A stretch of 64,000 nucleotides of DNA. Origin: Alicycliphilus denitrificans_A (GTDB lineage: Bacteria; Pseudomonadota; Gammaproteobacteria; Burkholderiales; Burkholderiaceae_C). The position numbers and the translations under genes were made by a program. Positions 9,281 to 16,761 of the stretch are shown here, one piece after another. Location: contig NZ_CP126239.1 in NCBI RefSeq assembly GCF_044792555.1, forward strand, positions 1 through 64,000. The letters are read 5' to 3'. The notes under the pieces are model-generated. The model saw only the letters and a list, made by a program, of their open reading frames with translations, did no database searches and was not told the origin of the DNA. Every line of letters begins with the position of its first letter. Position 1 is the first letter of the stretch.

Positions 9281-10183
9281 TCAGACTTCCAGCAGGGCTT
9301 CCATCTCCCTGTCGGGGATGTCCTGCGCTTGCAGCAGATGGATCAGTCGCTCCAGTGCCACGGAAGGCGGCCCGCGCCAGACGAGATGTGTGCGGTTCTT
9401 GGCCACCCGCTCCGGCAGGGAGTGCTGGCCCACCTTCTCCGTGGCCTGCAAGGTCTGCAGCACCGATTGAGGGACGATGGCGAACCCCGTTCCGGCGGCC
9501 ACGCAGGCAATCATGCCCTGGTAGGAGGCAAATTCCAGAGTGCGCCCGGGCATCACATTTCCGCTACCAAGCCAGTCCTCCAGGCGCTTGCGGTACGAGC
9601 AGCCATGGGCGAAGGCGATCATCGTGGAGCGCCCCAGGTCCTTGGCGGTGCGCACCTGTAGCACTTCCTTGGGTGTGATCAAGACCAGTTCCTCGCGGAA
9701 CACGGGCAACGTCTCCAGCGCGGGGGCGGTGAAGGGTTCGGACACGAACGCAGCGTCGATCTCGAAGTTCATGACCCGCTGGACGAGCGCGCCCGTCGTC
9801 CCGGTGACGAGTTCCACCACCACCCCCGGATGCTCGGCGTGGTAGCGCGACAGGATGGGCGCCAGGCGACTCCCTGCTGTGCTTTCCAGCGAACCGAGCC
9901 GAAACAAGCCCTGGGGCTTGCCAGTGCGCAAGTCATTCACCGCTTCATCCGCCAGACGCAGCAGCCGCACGGCGTAGTTGAGGAGCGTTTGGCCTTCGGC
10001 CGACAAGGCCAGCGTTCGCCCCTCGCGGCGAAAGAGGCGGACACCCAGGAACTCTTCAAGCTGCCGGATGCGCGTGGTGACGTTCGACGGCACGCGGTGC
10101 AGTTTTTCCGCCGCCCGCACGACACCCCCCTCCTCCACGACGGCGCGGAAGATGGCCAGGGATTCCAGGTCAATTGTTCTCAT
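9281..10183 (-). CDS. LysR-family transcriptional regulator
   Basis: The protein has 300 residues. The N-terminal winged helix (about 5-62: LAIFRAVVEEGGVVRAAEKLHRVPSNVTTRI) is typical LysR. The effector domain follows (LFRLGSLESTAGSRLAPILSRYHAEHPGVVVEL). It is transcribed divergently from an MFS exporter starting at 10240, so the short intergenic region should carry its operator and both promoters. It most likely controls that exporter and the truncated gene behind it. The effector is unknown. Confidence 0.92.
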   Translation of the reverse strand: MRTIDLESLAIFRAVVEEGGVVRAAEKLHRVPSNVTTRIRQLEEFLGVRLFRREGRTLALSAEGQTLLNYAVRLLRLADEAVNDLRTGKPQGLFRLGSLESTAGSRLAPILSRYHAEHPGVVVELVTGTTGALVQRVMNFEIDAAFVSEPFTAPALETLPVFREELVLITPKEVLQVRTAKDLGRSTMIAFAHGCSYRKRLEDWLGSGNVMPGRTLEFASYQGMIACVAAGTGFAIVPQSVLQTLQATEKVGQHSLPERVAKNRTHLVWRGPPSVALERLIHLLQAQDIPDREMEALLEV

Positions 10184-10239
10184 ACAGAGAATGATATTTC
10201 ATAACTATTCATTTGAAGGTTGTATGCGTCAGCGCTCTA

Positions 10240-11463
10240 ATGGCGTCCATGGCTGCTTCCGTTCTTCATCCCCAAGCCCCGGCAGGCCGAAACGCTGTCC
10301 TGGTCTGCGCTGCGGCCATGGTGTCCCTGGCCGTGGCGATGGGAGTGGGGCGCTTTGCCTTCACGCCGCTGTTCCCCCTGATGGTCCGCGACGGCCTGCT
10401 CGGTGGCGAATCGGGCGCGCTGATCGCGGCCAGTAACTACCTGGGCTACCTTGTGGGCGCCCTGGTGGCGGCCCGCCTCCGGGTCCAACCGGCCATGCTG
10501 GTGGCCTTGGGACTCATCAGCACCATCGCCGTCACCGCCGCCGTAGGCGGGACATCGTCCATCCCGCTGTGGGTGGCCCTGCGCTTCTTGGCGGGCGTGC
10601 TGAGCGCATGGACGCTGGTGGCCACCAGCGCCTGGGGGCTGGGTTGGCTGGCCAGCCTGGGGCGGCCCCATCTGGCAGGCGTCTTGTTCGCGGGCGTGGG
10701 GCTGGGCATCGCCGGAGCTGGGCTGTTCTGCCTGGTGGCAGCGGACCCGCATGTGTCGTCCCTGCGCATGTGGCTGCAACTGGCAGGCTGGGCGGGCCTT
10801 GCAGCGCTTTTGCCGCTGCTCGTGGTCTGGGCCCTGCCCGCCTCTGCCGCCAGCCCTGCAGCACCGCTGGCCGCACAGGCGCCCCGCAAGCCGCCTGTTC
10901 GCACTGCGGGCCTGGTGGCCTGCTACACCTTGTTCGGGTTCGGCTACATCCTGGCGGCCACCTACCTTCCAGCGCTGGCGCGGCAATTGGTGGACGATCC
11001 GCAGGTCTTCGGACTGGCCTGGCCCTTGTTCGGGCTTGCGGCGGCTGTCTCCACCATCGTGGTGTCGTGGTGCCTGCAAAACGCGAACCGCCTGCGCGTG
11101 TGGGCTGCGTCCCATTTGCTGATGGTGGTGGGCGTATTGCTGCCCTGTGTCTGGACCTCGCTCCCCAGCGTCACCATTGCCGCGCTGCTGGTGGGTGGCA
11201 CCTTCATGGTCATCACCATGCTGGCCATGCAAGAGGCCCGAGCCAGGGCCGAGGGAAACGCAACCCTGGTTCTGGGACGCATGACGGCGGGTTTCGCACT
11301 GGGCCAGTTGCTGGGCCCGTTGGCGTCCGCCGCCATGGGCCGCTTCACGGACGACTTCACCACCGCCCTGAACCATGCCCTGGTGCTTGCGGCCGCCGGT
11401 CTGCTTTCGAGCGCTTTCTACCTGTGGCGCGAAGCGCGCCAGCCCCCTGAGAGGTATTCATGA
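10240..11463 (+). CDS. YbfB/YjiJ-family MFS transporter
   Basis: Inner-membrane carrier with about twelve hydrophobic segments. The N-terminal segment (GVGRFAFTPLFPLMVRDGLL, GALIAASNYLGYLVGAL) matches the YbfB/YjiJ group of major facilitator proteins, whose substrates are mostly unknown. ATG at 10240 is preferred; an in-frame TTG at 10213 would add nine residues. The stop overlaps the next reading frame by ATGA, so the two were probably one operon under the divergent LysR protein. Confidence 0.87.
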   Translation: MASMAASVLHPQAPAGRNAVLVCAAAMVSLAVAMGVGRFAFTPLFPLMVRDGLLGGESGALIAASNYLGYLVGALVAARLRVQPAMLVALGLISTIAVTAAVGGTSSIPLWVALRFLAGVLSAWTLVATSAWGLGWLASLGRPHLAGVLFAGVGLGIAGAGLFCLVAADPHVSSLRMWLQLAGWAGLAALLPLLVVWALPASAASPAAPLAAQAPRKPPVRTAGLVACYTLFGFGYILAATYLPALARQLVDDPQVFGLAWPLFGLAAAVSTIVVSWCLQNANRLRVWAASHLLMVVGVLLPCVWTSLPSVTIAALLVGGTFMVITMLAMQEARARAEGNATLVLGRMTAGFALGQLLGPLASAAMGRFTDDFTTALNHALVLAAAGLLSSAFYLWREARQPPERYS

Positions 11464-11684
11464 ACCATTCCACGCAGACCCACACAACCCCGCAAGGCTT
11501 CGGCCCCTCGACCACGCCGCGCCTGTCCATTCCGGAGCGAGACGCCATGACCACGGCGCAGCGTGCGGCGGCGGACGCCATCATCAATGGCCCGCGCAAG
11601 GCGATCTTCGGCCCTTTCGTGCCCCTGCTACAAACGCCAGCGCTCATGGAACGCATCGGCAAGACAGGCGAAGCCCTCCGGTTC
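11460..11684 (+). pseudogene. Carboxymuconolactone decarboxylase-like gene, 3' end lost at IS1071
   Basis: The first 75 codons encode the N-terminus of a CMD/AhpD-like protein (RLSIPERDAMTTAQRAAADAIINGPR and GPFVPLLQTPALMERIGKTGEALRFG). At 11685 the reading frame enters the left inverted repeat of IS1071 and ends at 11711. The rest of the gene is not found beyond the other IS end at 14891, so the interruption came with loss or exchange of flanking DNA. Start overlaps the MFS stop by ATGA. Confidence 0.8.
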
Positions 11685-11794
11685 GGGGTCTCCTCGTTTT
11701 CAGTGCAATAAGTGACGGTACGAAAAGCTAGCACTGGCGCGGAGGTGGTGTTGGTAGATCGTTGATTTCATTGACTTTCCTGTTCACTTTCAAA
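11685..11794. repeat. IS1071 left inverted repeat
   Basis: About 110 bp, the mirror of 14782-14891. The outer 38 bases are identical to the other end; scattered mismatches occur further in (for example around 11723, 11742 and 11750). Confidence 0.9.
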
Positions 11795-11827
11795 TCTGCG
11801 ATTCGTGGCGTCAAACCGTGGTCGGTT

Positions 11828-14758
11828 TCATCCATTGGTGCCAGTTATCGATGCATTTGGCCGCGAAGGCAGGATTTGGTCAGCATAGCGGTCAACCGGG
11901 AAGCGAAACACACCCCGCAAGTTGATGCTCTCCAGCCTGGTGGGCGCAATCTTCCCGATCAGTTCCGGTGGAATGACCTGGCGGCGGTTCGACCAGCGAT
12001 CCAGGACCGCCTGCATCTGTGAGGTATTCCACGCCATCACGATGTTGGCCATCAGGCTCAACGCATCGGCCACAGCCTGCATTTCATCGACACGTTTGGC
12101 CTGCGCCGGGCTGATCCGGCCGGTATAAATGGCGCGCTTGAGGGCGTTAACAGCCTCGCCCCGATTGAGCACCCGGCGCAACTCGTTCCTGAAAGCGTCC
12201 TTGACAAAGTAGTCAGCCAAAAACGCCGTACGCAGCAACCGCCCCAATTGCACGCCAGCCTCATAGATTGGATCGCCCTGGGCGGCAGAACCGAACCGCG
12301 CAAGAGCTGCCACCGCACTGGCATGTCCGCTCATGACCGAGGCTGCCAGGTGCACCAGACTATCCCAATGCTTTTCGATCAAAGCGACGTCGACATTGGC
12401 TTCGCACACCGCAGCGATTTCTGCGGGCACTTTGGTGCCGCGTGGCACAAAGAGGTGGCGCTGTTTGAGTTCCTTCAACCGCGGGCAAAGATCAAAACCA
12501 AGCAAACGGGCATGTGACATGGCAAAGTCGGTGTAGCCATGGGTATCCACAGCAAGCTGGCTGGTCTCCAGCTTTTCTTGGCGGATGACACCTTCAATGG
12601 CCACGCCCGCCTGGCGCTCATTGAGCACAAAGGGCTGCGCATGGAAGATGCCCCACCGGTCTTTTACATGGGAGTAGATTCCAATGGAAGGTGTGTTGCG
12701 CCGAGGATCAAGCCGGGCTTGCCACACCCGTTTGGTGGTCTCCATGCTCATCATGTCAGAAGATGCCAAATCGGACCGCCCCCAGGTGGCGGCAATCGGG
12801 TGTCGCTGCATGAATTCCAGCACAGCCTGGCAGGCCTGGCTCAGACGCCGTTCGTCCCGCGCCCAGCGCATGGCCTGGCGAATGCTGGTGGCAGACAATT
12901 GCGGAATCATGCGCGCGCATTCGACCGCAGTCAGACTGGTGCCGTGGGCCATGATGCCGGCATAGACCATCAGCAGCTCGTCGGTAGAGCGCGGCTCACG
13001 TCCGAGCATGATCCAGCTAAAGCGCACCTGGGCGTCAACGGCCAGAATCACTTCCGGCAATTGAACCTCACCGATGCGGTGATCCAAAGCCGCGCGCAGC
13101 TTGGTCACTTCTGGGTCTTCGTCCTCTGCGGGCAATGGCGACAAATGGAGTTCATCATCCACGCGCAGTACGCCACTGCGGGCTGCAGCGGCCACCGCAT
13201 CGACACCGGCAGTTACTCTGGCCAGCAAAGGCTTCAAGAAAGTGGCAGCCTTGCTGGGTAACGATAGACGGGCATAGTGTTTCTTGGACTCTGCCTGCCA
13301 ACGCTCGTCCGTGAAGAACAAGCGCGCACGACCCCGAAAGCTCAGGCTGTGCTCAATCCAGACCGAGCCATTGCGCACCGCGCGGCGCAGGGCAAACAGG
13401 GTGGCCACCTCCAACGCCTGAAACGCCCGTTCCCGGTCTGGGCTGGAGATCGAAACCTGCCAGATCATTCCCAGACTTGGTGCCACCACCACTTCAACTG
13501 GCAGCTTTCTGGATCCTTTGAGATATAAAGCTTGCAGCTTGGCAAGGTACTCGATGGCAGGATGCTCGCCGGTGGCCTGCCAGGGCAGCTTTGCAATGGC
13601 GACGAGCAACGACCGCACGGGGCGAATTCCATCAATCAATCCCTCGCGGACCAGGGAGGCCCTGCTCGGTGGTTTGCGTTTCTGGGTTTCGGTGATCAAG
13701 GCTTCAAGACGGGCACGCAACTCAGCATCTGGCACCGCACCTTGCGCGCTCAAGGCAACAAGTTCGCCGAGCAGCGTTTTGTACATTGCGGCCCAATTGA
13801 CGGTAGCGGGGACATCGGCGGCAGCCTGACGCCACAGATCGGCGATCCGGCGCTGCACCATAAGGATCAACTGGTCTGTGGTGGTGAACAGGCAATACCG
13901 AAGAAAGCATGCGACCTCCACGGTGCGCGCTGGCTCTTTGATCTTGGCTCCGGCTGAGGGCGGCCTGGAGACAAGTCGGCGCGCGTAGCGGCGCAAGATG
14001 AGATCGGGGATGTCTGCCAGGTGCTTATGAACGTCCAGCGTGTAAAGCAGGTCGATGCGCTCCAGTACCTCGCTGATTTGGCGGGTTGAGTGTTTCGCCG
14101 GTGCAGCCCATAGCCAACTCTGCTGGGTTTGTCCATCTGGGCGCAGCTCTGAAACTGAGGCTCGCCAGCGATCAAGTGTTGCTGGATCAACGCTGGCGGC
14201 GATGGCGGTGCCTGTTTCAACTTCAAGCTGGGCAAGTGCCGCCGCAATCAGTGTCCGAATTGCCCGCTCGTGCACGATCACCAGCTTGTTCTTGTACAGC
14301 CATTGACGCGCCCGCACGAGTAGCTGATCGCGGTCGGCGCAGCGCGCCACTTCGTCGCGCAGTTCACGTACCAGTGAGCGGCGCTGGTGCTCGCTCATCC
14401 ACTGGAATCCAAGGACCGTGCAGGCTACTTGTTGGTGATCGAATAGCGTGCGCCCGCGTTCATACATGGCTCTCAGCGAGGCGACTTCTGGTGCTGCAAT
14501 GCCAAGCTCGTTGCCAAGGTGGCGCCACAAGGCTACTGGAATTACCCGAAAGGCACCGAGCAAACGCCCACTCATGCGCAGGAAACCAATATGGAGCGCC
14601 AGACCAAGCTTGTGGGAATCACCTCGGCGTGCATTGATTGCGTCGCGCTCGGCACCATCGAAGGTGAAAAATGCCTTCATCTCGAAGTCGCTGATATCGC
14701 GGGGGAGCCCACGCATCCCCAAAAACGTTGTGTGCCAACCCTGCATCGTGAACCTCAA
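11828..14758 (-). CDS. tnpA: IS1071 transposase TnpA (Tn3 family)
   Basis: DDE transposase of about 972-976 residues, the only gene of the element. The C-terminal half shows the Tn3-family catalytic core: WGRSDLASSDMMS with the first Asp, LAVDTHGYTDFAMS with the second, and the conserved Glu in the FRNELRRVLNRGE stretch. ATG at 14746 (MQGWHTTFLG) is the more likely start, with an in-frame start at 14758 also possible. Full length with no lesion, so it is probably functional. Resolution of cointegrates would need a partner, as IS1071 lacks tnpR. Confidence 0.96.
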   Translation of the reverse strand: MRFTMQGWHTTFLGMRGLPRDISDFEMKAFFTFDGAERDAINARRGDSHKLGLALHIGFLRMSGRLLGAFRVIPVALWRHLGNELGIAAPEVASLRAMYERGRTLFDHQQVACTVLGFQWMSEHQRRSLVRELRDEVARCADRDQLLVRARQWLYKNKLVIVHERAIRTLIAAALAQLEVETGTAIAASVDPATLDRWRASVSELRPDGQTQQSWLWAAPAKHSTRQISEVLERIDLLYTLDVHKHLADIPDLILRRYARRLVSRPPSAGAKIKEPARTVEVACFLRYCLFTTTDQLILMVQRRIADLWRQAAADVPATVNWAAMYKTLLGELVALSAQGAVPDAELRARLEALITETQKRKPPSRASLVREGLIDGIRPVRSLLVAIAKLPWQATGEHPAIEYLAKLQALYLKGSRKLPVEVVVAPSLGMIWQVSISSPDRERAFQALEVATLFALRRAVRNGSVWIEHSLSFRGRARLFFTDERWQAESKKHYARLSLPSKAATFLKPLLARVTAGVDAVAAAARSGVLRVDDELHLSPLPAEDEDPEVTKLRAALDHRIGEVQLPEVILAVDAQVRFSWIMLGREPRSTDELLMVYAGIMAHGTSLTAVECARMIPQLSATSIRQAMRWARDERRLSQACQAVLEFMQRHPIAATWGRSDLASSDMMSMETTKRVWQARLDPRRNTPSIGIYSHVKDRWGIFHAQPFVLNERQAGVAIEGVIRQEKLETSQLAVDTHGYTDFAMSHARLLGFDLCPRLKELKQRHLFVPRGTKVPAEIAAVCEANVDVALIEKHWDSLVHLAASVMSGHASAVAALARFGSAAQGDPIYEAGVQLGRLLRTAFLADYFVKDAFRNELRRVLNRGEAVNALKRAIYTGRISPAQAKRVDEMQAVADALSLMANIVMAWNTSQMQAVLDRWSNRRQVIPPELIGKIAPTRLESINLRGVFRFPVDRYADQILPSRPNASITGTNG

Positions 14759-14781
14759 AAGTGGGAGGCCACCATACCCGT

Positions 14782-14891
14782 TTACAAAGCGAACAGGAAA
14801 GTCAATGAAATCAACGGTCTACCCAGACCACCCCCGCGCCAGTGCTAGCTTTGCGTACCGTCACTTATTGCACTGAAAACGAGGAGACCCC
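14782..14891. repeat. IS1071 right inverted repeat
   Basis: Partner of 11685-11794, ending in GAGGAGACCCC at 14891. The tnpA promoter should lie within or just next to it. Confidence 0.9.
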
Positions 14892-14893
14892 AT

Positions 14894-15373
14894 ATGCCAC
14901 CATCACCAGTACCAAGAGTCGGCCGCATTTTCGTCGGCGAGGATTGGTATCAAGTGACGGGTATCAACAGCATGGCTGGAATGCGAGATCCGCTCATGGA
15001 GTTGCATCACGAGTCTTGTGACATCAAGCTGAAGGCGTTGAAGAACGGGGCTCTTGTCTGCGACTACGAGGAGGGGCGTAAGCTCGCCGTGGACGAAGAT
15101 GGAGCCATGGACTTCCTGGCCCTTCTTGCGGAGGACTACATTCGGGATTACTGTCGTGACGACAACCCGGATTGGACAGAGGGGTACCGCATATACCAGC
15201 GGCTAGGCATCCTCACCAATGGACTTGGCCACAGCCGCATGATGGACGAGATCCTGAGGCGTAGCCAATGGCTGCAGTCAAAGGATCTTCATGGCCAGCG
15301 CAGCGTTGATGAACTCAAGGCTCGCTGCACTGTGCTTTATGAGTCCCAAGCAGCTCTTTTCGATTTCGTTTAA
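14894..15373 (+). CDS. Hypothetical protein next to IS1071
   Basis: An acidic soluble protein of 159 residues that I do not recognise. It has no signal peptide or membrane helix. ATG at 14894 is three bases after the IS1071 end, so the true 5' end may have been cut off and expression may depend on the IS. A good Rho-independent terminator follows (15409-15442). The codon pattern looks coding throughout. Confidence 0.6.
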   Translation: MPPSPVPRVGRIFVGEDWYQVTGINSMAGMRDPLMELHHESCDIKLKALKNGALVCDYEEGRKLAVDEDGAMDFLALLAEDYIRDYCRDDNPDWTEGYRIYQRLGILTNGLGHSRMMDEILRRSQWLQSKDLHGQRSVDELKARCTVLYESQAALFDFV

Positions 15374-15408
15374 GCTATTGATTGTTGCTTTTTCTACCAA
15401 TATAAAAT

Positions 15409-15442
15409 CGGCGCTCCACTTACGTGGGCGCCGGTTTTTTTT
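15409..15442 (+). terminator. Rho-independent terminator
   Basis: Stem CGGCGCTCCAC / GTGGGCGCCG with one bulged T and a four-base loop, followed by a run of eight T. It closes the hypothetical gene ending at 15373. Confidence 0.75.
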
Positions 15443-15699
15443 CGCCTGTACAAGAAATTCTAAAGTTTGGATTACATGCACCGGCCATTCCCGGCGCTAG
15501 ATAGGTCATCAGTTGTAGGGAGTACAACTAAACCAAAGAATTGATCGCAATAGGGGCATTGCACAACACCCGCAATTGCGAGCAATCTTACAGGTCAATT
15601 GAGGCTCATGCGCAAGGCGCTTTTGCAGTAGCGGAAGGGCCCTCTGTCGTGTTCTCGCAATTGCTCATAGCACAATAAATCACGACAATTCAGTTGATC

Positions 15700-16746
15700 A
15701 TGAATTCCAAAGTCGAATTGAGCGCAGATGAGTTTTTTGAGCAATGGCTAGAGCATTGCTCGAATGATGACCAGCGGGCCATCAACGACTTTGTTTTCTA
15801 CAGGTACTTTTGGATATCGTGGACCAAGTTTTTGACAACCGGTGGGGACAAGGAAAACCCCAAGTGGGTCCACTGGACTGATGCAGATCCCCCACTGATC
15901 AAGAGTTATCTCGCTTCCGGTATCGAGTCTCGCGCCAACGGCGACACCAAAATCAGCGTGATCACCGAGCGTAGGTACTGGCGCCTGCTGGAGCGGGTGT
16001 ATGACTACGCTGTGGAGCGCGGGTTGGTTGCGGAAAATCCTGCTGCAGGCATTGCCGACAAGGAAAAGCCTCCCTCTGAAGATCCCAAGGGGGCCATCCT
16101 GTCGCCCGTTGTCTGGGAGCAGTGCTTCAAGATCCTTCGAGAAGGCTCCGAAGATGCTGTGGGCCTGAAGGCCATCGACATCCGCAACCGAGCGCTTTTG
16201 CTGGTGCTCTTTGAGTTGGGGCTCACCTCGGCTGAAATCCGCGCGCTCACAGTCGAGTCCTTCGTAGACGGCGGAGCAGGGAAGGGCGCCTCGATCCGTA
16301 TCACTTCGGGTGGCGTCAACCAACTGCGCACGATGGTCGTGTCTGCAGAGGTGCGTTCGGCCATCAAATCCTGGCTGCAGGTGAAGGCGACAGCGGGCAA
16401 ACACGCTTTGGCACCAGCACTTTTCAGCTCGCAGACGGGCAAACCGATGACCGACGAAAACCTGCTGGTGCTCGTGCGCGCGCATCTGCTTGCCGCCAGT
16501 AGAGCTGCTGGTCAAAAGGACCCTGTGCGCGCTGGGCCGCAGATCGTCAGGAACACCAGGCTGGTGCAATGGATGTGGTCTGGGATGCCCCAGCCGGACG
16601 TGGCACTTCGCGCCGGCCTCAAAAATGTCCGGGGGCTTCTGCATCTTCGCCAGCATTTGCCTGACGGTCCACGCCTGGAACTCGCGCGGGAGGCCAGCCG
16701 AAAAGACGACGAACCGCTGCGCCCCGTTCTCCAGCGGTTGGCCTGA
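15700..16746 (+). CDS. Degenerate tyrosine recombinase-like protein
   Basis: About 348 residues with the two-domain shape of a phage-type integrase: a SAM-like N-terminal half (ITERRYWRLLERVYDYAVERGLVAENPA) and a C-terminal catalytic fold (RNRALLLVLFELGLTSAEIRALT). Key residues look lost. The box I Arg position after GL is Thr, the HxxR motif reads as QIVRNTR without His, and no catalytic Tyr motif is seen. I chose ATG at 15700 over an in-frame TTG at 15694. It converges tail to tail with the large recombinase, 15 bp apart. It may be an accessory factor rather than an enzyme. Confidence 0.75.
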   Translation: MNSKVELSADEFFEQWLEHCSNDDQRAINDFVFYRYFWISWTKFLTTGGDKENPKWVHWTDADPPLIKSYLASGIESRANGDTKISVITERRYWRLLERVYDYAVERGLVAENPAAGIADKEKPPSEDPKGAILSPVVWEQCFKILREGSEDAVGLKAIDIRNRALLLVLFELGLTSAEIRALTVESFVDGGAGKGASIRITSGGVNQLRTMVVSAEVRSAIKSWLQVKATAGKHALAPALFSSQTGKPMTDENLLVLVRAHLLAASRAAGQKDPVRAGPQIVRNTRLVQWMWSGMPQPDVALRAGLKNVRGLLHLRQHLPDGPRLELAREASRKDDEPLRPVLQRLA

Positions 16747-16761
16747 GCAACCAGCTGGGGC

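Larger units (their letters stand above)
11685..14891. mobile_element. IS1071 (Tn3-family insertion sequence), complete
   Basis: A 3.2-kb element bounded by long inverted repeats that begin GGGGTCTCCTCG on both ends, with one large transposase and no resolvase. Size, repeat length (about 110 bp) and transposase all fit IS1071, known from catabolic plasmids of Comamonas, Delftia and relatives. The five bases outside the left end (ggttc) and right end (atatg) do not match. This is therefore not a simple insertion: recombination between two copies or an IS-mediated deletion brought the flanks together. Confidence 0.95.
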
